Assembly (NCBI GenBank): GCA_963721405.1
Contig: CAVRJA010000014.1
Span: forward strand, 1,550,001 to 1,614,000
From: JAFNAG01 sp963721405
GTDB lineage: Bacteria > Acidobacteriota > UBA6911
Direction: 5' to 3'
Length of the DNA stretch: 64,000 nucleotides
Made by a program: the position numbers and the translations under genes. A model generated the notes under the pieces. The model made no database searches, was not told the DNA's origin, and saw only the letters and a list, made by a program, of their open reading frames with translations. Below, in pieces: positions 8,650 to 20,082 of this stretch. Each line of letters starts with the position of its first letter. Position 1 is the stretch's first letter.

Positions 8650-11184
8650 TTATTTGTTTTCCTTTGATTCGACCTGGTTCTGCTTTTTACCCACGCCGGG
8701 GGGGCGAAACCTGGAAATGCCCTGGACGATATCCCGCAATTGGGAGAGGTTTTCTTCCTTGCTGCGTGCAGTGGCCGGTTTGAAATGGTAGGTCCTGGAA
8801 CCGGCGTTGACCGTCAACTGGTCCCCGTCGAGATTATAGAAACACTCGCCGTAGTTGAATGTGAAACTATCCTTCCCATTTTCCGAAACAAATGAAAGTG
8901 TGTCCCGGGAAACTTGCAGCACACCGCTGCAGCTGCCCAGGAAATGGTCGTGGATCACGGGATAGCCGCGGGTGGCCGGCTCTTGCTTCGCCGGCTTTGG
9001 CGCAGGTGGCCGCGGCTTCAGAACCGCCAGTTGCGGCGCCTGTTTTTTCACCTCCTGCACCGCAAGCTTTTCGACGGACGGTTCCGAAGCGGCCGCCTTG
9101 GAAAATATGTTAGCTGCTTTGTCGGGACCGGGAGGAGACGAGTAGGCGACCGGCGGCGACGTCAAGAGGTCGAACCTGGCTAGCCAACCTCCCAGCATGG
9201 TCAGCAACAAAGCCGTTAACCCGGTGACGATCGCCCAGCTTCTCCGGGAAAACCTGTTCTTTTTCCGCTTCGCGGCGGGTTCCAGCGGGTTTGGATCCGG
9301 CACAGAAACCGGCAAACCGGCTTCAGGGCCGCCGACTGCGGCGGCCGCGCACTGCACCGTCTCGACATTCCGGCCCTCCGCGTTCGATCCCTGCAGGAGG
9401 TCCCCGGTCAGCAAAAGCTCCGCTCTGTCACTGCTGACCGGTCTCGAAAACAGGAAGCCCTGTGCCTCCTCGCAATCGAGCGAGCGAACCATTTCCAGCT
9501 GCGTTTTGGTTTCAATCCCTTCGGCGATCACCCGCAAGCCCAGTTGATGTGCCAGGCTGCTGATGGTGCGGAGGATCTTCTGATTGTCCGGGTTGGTTTC
9601 GAGGCTATGGACAAATGTGTAATCGATTTTCAGGAAGTCCAGCGGAAACCGGCGCAGGTAGGCCAGGGAAGAGTATCCTGTGCCGAAATCATCGAGGCCG
9701 ATCTGTACACCCATGACCCGAAGCTGCATGAGCGCACTGCCGGCGGTTTCCGGATTTTGCATTACCGTGCTTTCGGTCAGTTCCAGCATCAGGCAGGTTG
9801 GATCGAGTCTGATATCCTTTAGAACATCACGGATCTGTTCCACCAGCGAAGCCTGCGCAAACTGGGTGCCGGAGAGATTCACAGAGATCCTGACGTCGCC
9901 GGCGATGCCCGGTTTTTCCTGCCAGGCCTTCAACTGGCGGCAGGCTTCCGTCAAAACCCATCGGCCGAGCGGAACGATAAATCCGGTCCTTTCGGCGATG
10001 GGAATGAATTCCTGCGGCGAGATCGGGCCACGGCTGGGATGCGTCCAGCGTAGCAGTGCCTCAAACCCGGCAATCCGACTCGAGGCCAAAGAAACCATCG
10101 GCTGATAGAAGACCGAGAACTCCCTTCGTTCCAGGGCTCCTGGCAGGTCGGCTTCCAATTGAAGCCTGGACTGTGCCGACTCCACGAGGGCGGTATCGAA
10201 GACCTCGCAACGGCTTTTCCCGAGAGCCCTGGCACGGCACAGAGCAGTATCCGCATCCCGCAAAGCCTCCTCCGGTAGGCGGTAGCCGGTGGCACTCAGA
10301 GCAATGCCGATGCTGGCGGAAAGGAAGATTTCGCGGCCGTCCAGTCCGAATGGAGCCGAGACTTCCTTGAGCAGACGTTCCGCTACAGTTTTCGCCTCGC
10401 CGACCTCGTTCAACCCTTCGAGGAGCACAATGAATTGGTCCCCTCCGGCGCATGCCACGACATAGTCGCGGCCCAGCCGGGCCACCGTATCTCCGGCTCG
10501 CAGACAGGTCTCCAGGCGTCGCGCCGCCGCGACCACCAACAGGTTGCCTGCAGCCGGTCCCAGCCGTCCGACAGGGGATTCGGCCCGGTCCAGGTCCAGG
10601 ATGAGGACCGCAAAAAGGAAGTCGCTGTGCCGTTTGGCCCGCTCAATCGAGCGCGCCAGGCGATCCAGCAGCAATAGCCGGTTCGGAAGCCCGGTCAGCG
10701 GATCGACAATCTTCTCCGCAGTGATGTCGGCATGAGAACCCGCAATTCGGACAGCCCGGCCGTTTTCGTCCCGCGTGATCACGCCGCGGCAGCACATCCA
10801 ACGGTAAGTCCCGTCCTTATGAAGCATGCGGTGCTGATTTTCAAATTGAAGGGAGTCCCCTGACAGGTGCGACTCGATTCCGCAGCGGATATCACTGAGA
10901 TCATCCGGATGAATCCTCCGGAACCATTCCTCCGGCGTGTTTCCGACCTCCGGCTCAACATGGCCCAGCAGCGAGACCCACCGGGGGGAAAAGTGGATCC
11001 TGCCTGTTGCCAGGTTCCAATCCCAGAGCCCGTCGTTTTCGCCGCGCGCGGCCAAATCGTATCGATCCACGTTTATGCCATGCCCCCTGCCGGATTCTGA
11101 CTGCCGGCCACGGACGTTGCTCCGGAACCTCGCGGCAGATCCGGTGACTGTATCGGCTGAGGCGACACACATGCGCCCTAACAC
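8650..11184 (-). CDS. PAS-GGDEF-EAL protein with C-terminal membrane helix and extracytoplasmic domain
   Basis: The 844-residue protein starts with a PAS domain (residues about 35-150, GENDGLWDWNLATGRIHFSP). A GGDEF domain (155-330) carries GGDQF instead of GG[D/E]EF. A complete EAL domain (345-595) keeps EALLRW, SVNLSGTQF, LELTES, LDDFGTGYSSL, LKID and IAEGIE. This predicts cyclic di-GMP phosphodiesterase activity with a probably inactive cyclase domain. A single membrane helix (SWAIVTGLTALLLTMLGGWL, about 650-672) follows a KRKKNRFSRR patch, so the proline-rich linker and last 105 residues (HDHFLGSCSGVLQVSRD ...) should be outside the cytoplasm. That C-terminal domain is not one I can name. 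GTG 11184 is the longest start; ATG 11172 is an alternative. Confidence 0.9.
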   Translation of the reverse strand: MLGRMCVASADTVTGSAARFRSNVRGRQSESGRGHGINVDRYDLAARGENDGLWDWNLATGRIHFSPRWVSLLGHVEPEVGNTPEEWFRRIHPDDLSDIRCGIESHLSGDSLQFENQHRMLHKDGTYRWMCCRGVITRDENGRAVRIAGSHADITAEKIVDPLTGLPNRLLLLDRLARSIERAKRHSDFLFAVLILDLDRAESPVGRLGPAAGNLLVVAAARRLETCLRAGDTVARLGRDYVVACAGGDQFIVLLEGLNEVGEAKTVAERLLKEVSAPFGLDGREIFLSASIGIALSATGYRLPEEALRDADTALCRARALGKSRCEVFDTALVESAQSRLQLEADLPGALERREFSVFYQPMVSLASSRIAGFEALLRWTHPSRGPISPQEFIPIAERTGFIVPLGRWVLTEACRQLKAWQEKPGIAGDVRISVNLSGTQFAQASLVEQIRDVLKDIRLDPTCLMLELTESTVMQNPETAGSALMQLRVMGVQIGLDDFGTGYSSLAYLRRFPLDFLKIDYTFVHSLETNPDNQKILRTISSLAHQLGLRVIAEGIETKTQLEMVRSLDCEEAQGFLFSRPVSSDRAELLLTGDLLQGSNAEGRNVETVQCAAAAVGGPEAGLPVSVPDPNPLEPAAKRKKNRFSRRSWAIVTGLTALLLTMLGGWLARFDLLTSPPVAYSSPPGPDKAANIFSKAAASEPSVEKLAVQEVKKQAPQLAVLKPRPPAPKPAKQEPATRGYPVIHDHFLGSCSGVLQVSRDTLSFVSENGKDSFTFNYGECFYNLDGDQLTVNAGSRTYHFKPATARSKEENLSQLRDIVQGISRFRPPGVGKKQNQVESKENK

Positions 11185-11229
11185 AGCTTTTCGGACGGAT
11201 TGGCGGGAAGATTAGCGATCTGGGGTATT

Positions 11230-13374
11230 CTAGGCTTTGCGGTCGCCTGCGGGTTCCTCGCCGGCTTCAGCCAACTCTCTTTCAGCCTGTTTCCGGCGGA
11301 GCGCTTCCAGTTCGCGCGGATGTTCCTCGGCCATTTCCTCTTCGGTCAACTTGCCCGTGATGCAGGCCGTGTTCAGCGGATAAATGCTGGGATTGAACAT
11401 GACGAAGTAGAAATGCCAAACGAGGATGGCCAGGGTGGCAAGCCAGGCCTCGTAATAATGGACCGCTTCCGCGATGTTCCAGCCGAGAAGAGTGAGCTTG
11501 CCCATAAAGAAGCTGTTGAACCAGAGGATGATTCCGGTGCCGCCCATCACGATGACGCCCCAGATGAGCGCCCAATACTCCGCCTTCTCGATGTAGGCGA
11601 AGCGCCCGAACTGAGGTTTTGATTTGGAGATGTGCAGGTAGTACCTGGACATGCCCAGGAATTCTTTAAGGTCTAGGAACTTCGGCATCAGGTCGCGTAT
11701 GAGTTGCCTGCCCCGGGGAAGCCGTGTGATGTAGTAGACATGGAAGAGGCTCACGGCGATCAATACTACGCCCGCAGCCCGATGGATGATGCCGCGCACG
11801 GCGAACAGCCCCTCGCTCACCTGGCGGATCGGGATTACCCACCAGGCATCCGGAAACTTCAGCATGAATCCGGTGATCACGAGGGTGATGAACGACGTGG
11901 CCAGCAGCGCGTGCTGGATCCGTTCAGCCGACGACATGCGCAGGTACTGTTCCGCCCCGAAGTGCTCCGCCTCGATCCGCCCGCTGCGCACTGCAAAGCG
12001 GACCCTGGATTTGAGGATGAAGTCCAGCAGGTTGTGAACAAACATGCCGCCGATGACCACCGCGATGAGGGCGATGTAAAACGTCTTGATCCAATAGAGG
12101 ATCGGTTCCGTCGCCGGCGCGATGACGAGGTGGACTTCGCCCTTGGTGAAGTTATCGTTGGCGCCCTGGTGACACTTGCCGCACGTTGTCGCGAGATTGG
12201 CCTTGTTGATGGTCGAAGTTGGGTCTGACGAGGCCTTGATATTGTGAAAACCGTGGCAGCTGGCGCAATTGGCCACCTGCACGGCCCCTGCCTTCGATGC
12301 CAGCCCGTGATAACTGTCTTCGAACGAGCCGAAGCGTTCCGAGGCCAGCCCGTATTTCTGAGTCAGCCTTACGGAGTTGTGGCAGACGGCGCAGACGCGG
12401 GCCGACACGTTTTTCCCCGCTACGCGGGAGCGTGGATCGGACGGGGCAAAAATCTGGTGCTCCCCGTGGCAATCGGTGCAGTTGGGAGCTTCCTGGTTGC
12501 CGGCCCTCAGCGCGACGCCATGGATGCTCTCGGAGTAGACTTTGACGATCTCGCCGTGGCACTGGCCGCAGGTCTCCGGGACCTTGAATTTGTTTACATG
12601 CGAGGCCAGATTGCTGCCCAGCTGCATGTCATGCGCGCCGTGACAGCTGCTGCAGGAAGGCGCCTTCATGTCCCCCTGGGCGAGCTTCACGCCGTGTATG
12701 CTCTCTTTGTAGTCCGCGATGAATCCTGCGGAAATACCGACCTGCTGGCGCACCTGCGGATTGTCGAGGTGGCACTTCAGGCAGACTGCGGGCTCCTTCG
12801 TCTTGTACAGGACGGACTCGGGGTCGGAGATGGGGACAATGGCGTGCGCCCCATGGCAATCCGCGCACGAGGGCGCCCCCTTGGATCCGCCGGCCAATGC
12901 GGTCCCGTGCTTTGAGCGGGAATAACGCTCGTCCTCAGCTTTGTGGCAGCGGCCGCACGTGCTGACCAGGTGATCCCGGTTCGTCCGGGAGTCAGGGTTT
13001 TTGGGCGGCAGAATATTGTGTTTTCCGTGGCAATCGCTGCACCCTGTCGCCCCGAGGGCTTGCCCGTGTATGCTCTGGTCGTATGTTCCGACGTCGTGGC
13101 AGGCCTGGCACTGGACCGGCTGGATGTTCCTGGCGTGCGGCATCTGGGAGGGATTGAAACCCTGGTGGCAGTCGACGCAGTTCAGAGACTCGTGGGCCGA
13201 TTTCTTGAGCACGTCGTTGTCGACATAGAGCTGGACTTCCTGCCCCTTCTTCTGCATCGACATGCCCGGCTGGTTATGACACTGAAGGCAGTCTTCCTTC
13301 GTCTGGGCGCATAGAATTGCCGGGGAAGCCAGGAGCGCGATTGCCAGCAAACAACAGCTACAGACCGCTTTCAT
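11230..13374 (-). CDS. Membrane cytochrome: 13 c-type haem motifs fused to a cytochrome b561-like domain
   Basis: The product is 714 residues from ATG 13374 (18 bases inside the longest frame), chosen because the signal peptide MKAVCSCCLLAIALLASPA starts there. Thirteen CXXCH haem-attachment motifs (CLQCH to CGKCH) fill residues 30-390, many preceded by S-x-HG segments that can supply distal ligands. A membrane part of four or more helices then follows (residues about 405-650) with haem-ligand histidines in ERIQHALLATSF, IIHRAAGVVLIAVSLFHVYY and AEAVHYYEAWLATLAILVWHF, as in the cytochrome b subunits of formate dehydrogenase and Ni-Fe hydrogenase. The highly charged tail is cytoplasmic. This plan resembles CbcL of Geobacter, which takes electrons from menaquinol towards periplasmic carriers. 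It lies 63 bases after a 19-haem relative in the same orientation. Confidence 0.9.
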   Translation of the reverse strand: MKAVCSCCLLAIALLASPAILCAQTKEDCLQCHNQPGMSMQKKGQEVQLYVDNDVLKKSAHESLNCVDCHQGFNPSQMPHARNIQPVQCQACHDVGTYDQSIHGQALGATGCSDCHGKHNILPPKNPDSRTNRDHLVSTCGRCHKAEDERYSRSKHGTALAGGSKGAPSCADCHGAHAIVPISDPESVLYKTKEPAVCLKCHLDNPQVRQQVGISAGFIADYKESIHGVKLAQGDMKAPSCSSCHGAHDMQLGSNLASHVNKFKVPETCGQCHGEIVKVYSESIHGVALRAGNQEAPNCTDCHGEHQIFAPSDPRSRVAGKNVSARVCAVCHNSVRLTQKYGLASERFGSFEDSYHGLASKAGAVQVANCASCHGFHNIKASSDPTSTINKANLATTCGKCHQGANDNFTKGEVHLVIAPATEPILYWIKTFYIALIAVVIGGMFVHNLLDFILKSRVRFAVRSGRIEAEHFGAEQYLRMSSAERIQHALLATSFITLVITGFMLKFPDAWWVIPIRQVSEGLFAVRGIIHRAAGVVLIAVSLFHVYYITRLPRGRQLIRDLMPKFLDLKEFLGMSRYYLHISKSKPQFGRFAYIEKAEYWALIWGVIVMGGTGIILWFNSFFMGKLTLLGWNIAEAVHYYEAWLATLAILVWHFYFVMFNPSIYPLNTACITGKLTEEEMAEEHPRELEALRRKQAERELAEAGEEPAGDRKA

Positions 13375-13437
13375 AGATTCTTTTTCCACCATCTGCCGGT
13401 TGACGGGCGTGTCCGCCGCAACCAGCCGGGAAGCCGG

Positions 13438-16207
<2,770 letters not shown>

Positions 16208-16656
16208 GTCTTGATCTACTGCCCTTCACCCGATGAAGCGTATCCATCGCAAGCGTCGGTCAGACATCCAGGCACAGGGATACGCGCAACCTTGAACCAA
16301 TTGCACAAGCACGATTCTGACCATCGAAACATACGGCGCCGCCACCCGCAGCTGGCGGTCGCCACCGGCCCGAATGCCATGCTGAAAATTTGAAGCAATA
16401 TCATATATCACAATACTCTGTGTGCGCAATCCCGGCGGAACGAACTCTCCTGCCGATTGAGACCGCATCAATTCCCTGTCCCGTTTCGCATGAAACGCAG
16501 GGTTGATGTCGCCCTATGATTGGGTGAAATTCCCCAGGGATTCGCAAGATCCCGAACTGCAGCCGGGGGAAATTCCCCATCAGCGGTCCCGGTGGCCGGG
16601 ACCTATTGCGCCGACTTTGCGATTGCGAACCTGGATTGCGGGTGCGGGATCGTAGC
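16208..16656. other. Non-coding region between the cytochrome cluster and the PilZ gene
   Basis: No convincing gene is visible in these 449 bases. GAAATTCCCCA occurs twice in direct orientation (16526-16536 and 16569-16579), the second inside the near-palindrome GGGGAAATTCCCC. On the minus strand TATGAT (16403-16408) with a poor -35 (TTGCGC) 18 bases upstream could be a promoter for the cytochrome genes, leaving a leader of about 190 bases. Both are weak observations. Confidence 0.4.
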
Positions 16657-17340
16657 TTAAGCTCCCTCAACCCCCTCGCGCTGGGAGCCGATCACGAACC
16701 GGACAATCCGGGCGCGGGCGGCTTCAGAGATCCGCGTAAATGCGAACCCCAGTTCAAACAGCGTGGGTTCGGCGCCGGGATCTCCCATCGCGGCGCATCG
16801 AACAACTCGCGCGCTCAGAGACAGCGGTTGGCGGTGTTCGCCGGGCAGAGTCAGTTTAACTTCGAAGAGTGTCCCGGGGAGGACAGGCGAGTGATGCTCT
16901 ATCGACAATCCGCCGGCGCTAAGGGATTGGGTAACAGTCCTTATGTGACGGGTATCGCTGTCGGCGACTCTGAAGTTCTCGAGACTGACGACCTTGGCCG
17001 TGAGCTCAACCGGCGCCGGAACGCGGATTCTCACGTCCTGCCTCCGCTGGATGCAACGCAGCGGACTGGAGGGTCGGATCGCCAGCAGGGCAATCGGGTC
17101 GTCAATTCTGTCGAGAACGACCGCCTCGAATTCGTAGAACGCCTGGTTGCGGATGAACGAGACTGTCAGGACCTGGCGGTCGCCTATGTCCACGCGGTCG
17201 CCTGAATCCGTCGGCCAGCCGATCAACAACTCGTCCGCTGCGAGTTCGAGCACGCGGCTTTCGCACGGCGCGGACGATTCTTCGTTCCCGGTTTTTACCT
17301 GGATCGGATCGTTAATTTCGAGCGGAAGTTTCTCAACCAT
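16657..17340 (-). CDS. PilZ-domain protein, YcgR-like layout
   Basis: About 227 residues from ATG 17340; the frame is open to a TTG at 17379. The N-terminal half (IQVKTGNEESSAPCESRVLEL ... FIRNQAFYEFEAVVLDRI) resembles the YcgR N-terminal barrel that precedes PilZ. The C-terminal half contains QRRQDVRIRVP, giving the R-x3-R cyclic di-GMP clamp, and QSLSAGGLSIEH, where the usual [D/N]-x-S-x2-G motif has lost its acidic/amide residue to Ser. It is expected to respond to cyclic di-GMP, possibly weakly, and in relatives regulates flagellar or surface functions. A promoter lies about 120 bases upstream on the same strand. It fits with the two EAL proteins in this window. Confidence 0.8.
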   Translation of the reverse strand: MVEKLPLEINDPIQVKTGNEESSAPCESRVLELAADELLIGWPTDSGDRVDIGDRQVLTVSFIRNQAFYEFEAVVLDRIDDPIALLAIRPSSPLRCIQRRQDVRIRVPAPVELTAKVVSLENFRVADSDTRHIRTVTQSLSAGGLSIEHHSPVLPGTLFEVKLTLPGEHRQPLSLSARVVRCAAMGDPGAEPTLFELGFAFTRISEAARARIVRFVIGSQREGVEGA

Positions 17341-17462
17341 GCGTTCGTCCGTCGACGGCTGGCGTCTGAAAGGCCGCAAGATCCTCTGATCTTCCTATCG
17401 TCCCGATTTCGGCTCCCGGCTCCGTTAGCGGTGGATGACTGCGTGTGGCAACCAAAGTCCCC

Positions 17463-17491
17463 ACTATAAGATAGCGTACTTCTCCAGGCAA
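17463..17491 (-). promoter_or_regulatory. Sigma-70-type promoter for the PilZ gene
   Basis: On the minus strand TTGCCT (17491-17486) and TATAGT (17468-17463) are separated by 17 bases, close to the -35/-10 consensus. Transcription would start near 17456, giving a leader of about 115 bases before ATG 17340. Confidence 0.5.
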
Positions 17492-17518
17492 GACCTGAGC
17501 GGGGCATTTCCGCGCAGT

Positions 17519-18451
17519 CTACCCATCGGTCCCGCTTTTCCCCTCTGTCCGGCAGGCTACATGGAGGGGTGGGGCATTTCCCGTTTTGTCCTCGCCCATG
17601 TAAACGGTCAGATGGCGGAACGGGATCTCGATTTTTTTCGCCTCTAACGCCTTTTTCAGTCTGGCGTTGAATTCCCTTGCCACGCCCCACTGCTTGATCG
17701 GCCTGGTGGTTGTGCGCGCCCTGATAATGACGGCCGATTCGGCGAACCGATCCAATCCCATCACTTCAATCGGGGCGATGATGTCATGCATGAACGCCGG
17801 GTCGCTCCTGAGTTCCTCGTCGACCCCCTTGATGACCTCCACCACTTCATCCACATTTTCATGGTATGCGACCGGAATGTCGAATACAAAGTTGGAATAG
17901 TCCTTCGTCAGATTCGTCACCACATCGACCTTGCCGTGCCGGATGTAATGGACGTTTCCTGAGAGGTCCCGCAGGACCGTCATACGCAGGTCGACCTTTT
18001 CCACTGCTCCCGACTTGCCGGCGATGTCGACGACGTCGCCCACGCGAATCTGATCGTCAAGAAGAATGAAGAATCCGGCGATCACATCCTGGACCAGAGT
18101 CTGAGCCCCGAACCCTACAGCGAGGCCGACAATGCCTGCCGTTGCCAGCACGGGCGCGATGTTGATGTGAAGCTCGCCGAGAATCATCACCAGCGCGACA
18201 GAAACGAATGTGAGATTGAGGATGTATCTGATCACCGAGCTGAGCGTCTCGGCGCGCTTCTGGAACTCGATGTCGTCCTTTCGTTTCTGAAAAACCGTGA
18301 ACATGCGGCCCGAGATGATTTTCGCGGACCTGAGGGCGATCAACATCAGAACGAGAATGACCAGGACGTTGAATGCTCCCGGTGCCACCCTTTCGGCGAA
18401 ATATTCCGGTGTGAACTTGTTGAGGATGTTCTGAAGTGGCAGCTGATTCAT
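17519..18451 (-). CDS. MscS-family small-conductance mechanosensitive channel
   Basis: The 310-residue membrane protein has helices near residues 25-45 (FNVLVILVLMLIAL), 68-92 and 96-130. The pore-lining segment is recognisable as GIVGLAVGFGAQTLVQDVIAGFFILLDDQIRVGDVV, the conserved MscS region of alternating small residues. A cytoplasmic beta domain (VEKVDLRMTVLRDLSGNVHYIRHG) and the alpha/beta C-terminal domain follow. Such channels open under membrane tension and release solutes during hypo-osmotic shock. Length is typical of the compact MscS class. The start MNQLPLQNIL is the only convincing one. It lies upstream of the PilZ gene, which has its own promoter between them. Confidence 0.92.
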   Translation of the reverse strand: MNQLPLQNILNKFTPEYFAERVAPGAFNVLVILVLMLIALRSAKIISGRMFTVFQKRKDDIEFQKRAETLSSVIRYILNLTFVSVALVMILGELHINIAPVLATAGIVGLAVGFGAQTLVQDVIAGFFILLDDQIRVGDVVDIAGKSGAVEKVDLRMTVLRDLSGNVHYIRHGKVDVVTNLTKDYSNFVFDIPVAYHENVDEVVEVIKGVDEELRSDPAFMHDIIAPIEVMGLDRFAESAVIIRARTTTRPIKQWGVAREFNARLKKALEAKKIEIPFRHLTVYMGEDKTGNAPPLHVACRTEGKSGTDG

Positions 18452-18573
18452 GCGCGTCTCCGTTTTTGGTTGCGGATTACCGCCCTTGAGGGTGCAGAGT
18501 CATTTTGGCCGTGCGGAAGGCACGGATCAACTGTCTTCTGCCGGGAAAAGAGAAACTCCCAAGGGCGATCCAC

Positions 18574-18736
18574 CCTGGACTTAGACTTAGACCCGGACCG
18601 AAACCCGGCCCCGCCTGCTCGACGTTGGAATGATGCCCTTGCAAGGCTCACGGCCGCGCCCGTTGGCGGTTCGTAAGACATTGCAGGTCTACGTCCAGGA
18701 CCAAGTCCAGGTCCAGGTCCAGGTAGAGGTCCAAGG
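18574..18736. repeat. Inverted arrays of a CTGGAC/GTCCAG-type hexamer
   Basis: A short left array (CTGGACTTAGACTTAGACC, from 18575) is followed after about 85 bases by a longer right array of roughly eight degenerate hexamers based on AGGTCC/GTCCAG (18684-18736) in the opposite orientation. The arms are complementary and could fold together. The surrounding gap between the divergent MscS and pseudouridine synthase genes (18452-18840) shows no other gene. Confidence 0.6.
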
Positions 18737-18840
18737 CGCCTGCCTGGGGGGGGACGAACACCGACTGGCGAACCGTTTGCCGCTTGCATGAAAGAAACGA
18801 CGCGCTTGGCGGTTCGGCTCATGTGTGGTACACCCACACC

Positions 18841-19635
18841 ATGAAGAGCAAGAGCGTCATGACTCTCGACCGGGCGCTGTCGCGCTTCGGGCTCGAGTCC
18901 CGGACCATGGCGCAGGACCGGATCCGGTCCGGACGGGTGAAGGTAAACGGCCGGACAGTGAAGGATTCCAGCCTCTGGGTGCGCCCGGGCAAGGATGTCA
19001 TTCATCTGGACGGCAAACGCCTGAAGCGGGCGCGCAAAATCTATCTGCTCTTCTATAAGCCCAAGGGGGTGATCACCAGCCACGGAGACCCTCAGGAGCG
19101 CGATACGGTTTACGACTACCTGGGGGCGGGGCTTCCGTGGGTGGTACCGGTAGGACGCCTGGACAAGGACTCGACCGGGCTTCTCCTCCTGACCAATGAC
19201 ACGGAATTTGCCAATTTTGTGCTCGATCCTGCTTCCGGCATTGCCAAGACCTATTTTGTCAAATTAAACGGAATCATGAGCGATGAGACCGTCGCGATGC
19301 TCGCGGGCGGCGTCCGGATGGCGCGCGGGGATTGGGCACAACCGCGATCGGTCCGGCGCGTAGAAGATCGCGGCAAGTACACCCGGCTCGAGGTCGTGCT
19401 CGAAGAAGGGAAAAACCGGGAGGTGCGCCGCATGATGGAAGCCGTGGGATTCAAGGTCCTGAAACTCGTGCGCACGGCCATCGGCCCGCTCACTATCGGA
19501 GACCTCGAGATCGGGAAATTCCGCCCACTGACGGCCGCTGAGGTTGCTGCGCTGAGGAAGTCGGGGAAAAGGAGTCAGGAGTCAGGAGTCTGGAGTCAGA
19601 ATGAAAAGCGTGGCGAGCGGGGTGTCGGGGAATAG
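18841..19635 (+). CDS. RsuA/RluB-family pseudouridine synthase with repeat-derived tail
   Basis: 264 residues. An S4 RNA-binding domain (TLDRALSRFGLESRTMAQDRIRSGRVKVNG, residues about 6-50) precedes the catalytic domain. GRLDKDSTGLLLLTND contains the catalytic aspartate, and KTYFVKL and EGKNREVRRMMEAVG are the family's conserved later motifs. The enzyme isomerises a specific uridine in ribosomal RNA; whether it acts like RsuA (16S) or RluB/E/F (23S) cannot be decided here. ATG 18841 is preferred to 18784 because homology starts there. The last 20 residues or so (RSQESGVWSQNEKRGERGVGE) are encoded by four copies of the GGAGTCA repeat and its flank, outside the enzyme fold. Confidence 0.88.
   Translation: MKSKSVMTLDRALSRFGLESRTMAQDRIRSGRVKVNGRTVKDSSLWVRPGKDVIHLDGKRLKRARKIYLLFYKPKGVITSHGDPQERDTVYDYLGAGLPWVVPVGRLDKDSTGLLLLTNDTEFANFVLDPASGIAKTYFVKLNGIMSDETVAMLAGGVRMARGDWAQPRSVRRVEDRGKYTRLEVVLEEGKNREVRRMMEAVGFKVLKLVRTAIGPLTIGDLEIGKFRPLTAAEVAALRKSGKRSQESGVWSQNEKRGERGVGE
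19571..19599. repeat. Four GGAGTCA-type heptamers at the 3' end of the synthase gene
   Basis: Four direct heptamers (GGAGTCA, one variant GGAGTCT) lie inside the coding region just before its stop. They are the reverse complement of the long CTCCTGA array at 19774-20082, so the two can pair. Confidence 0.75.
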
Positions 19636-19715
19636 GTCGGTGTTTTGTCCTCAGGCGTGGAACGTCAGACTTCAGACAAAATGCCGACGCCAGAAAAATT
19701 TGACAACTGAGGGCG

Positions 19716-19765
19716 GGGAGCGCCGCCGTCCCGGCGGCTTGAGCCGGCGATACGCCGGCGCTCCC
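19716..19765. repeat. 50-bp GC-rich palindromic element
   Basis: The ten-base arms GGGAGCGCCG (19716-19725) and CGGCGCTCCC (19756-19765) are perfect complements. The interior holds a second, imperfect GCCGG/CCGGC dyad. It sits between the short GGAGTCA array and the long array. It looks like a dispersed palindromic intergenic repeat of the sort common in GC-rich genomes. Confidence 0.6.
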
Positions 19766-19773
19766 GGCGCCTC

Positions 19774-20082
<309 letters not shown>

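Noticed and set aside
16526..16579. Operator for the cytochrome or PilZ genes (two GAAATTCCCCA copies)
   Set aside because: The repeat is real, but it lies far from the predicted promoters and matches no regulator site I know; left as an observation only.
18448..19083. 211-codon minus-strand frame over the repeat and start of the synthase gene
   Set aside because: It runs through low-complexity repeat sequence and antisense to the S4 domain; no protein-like features.
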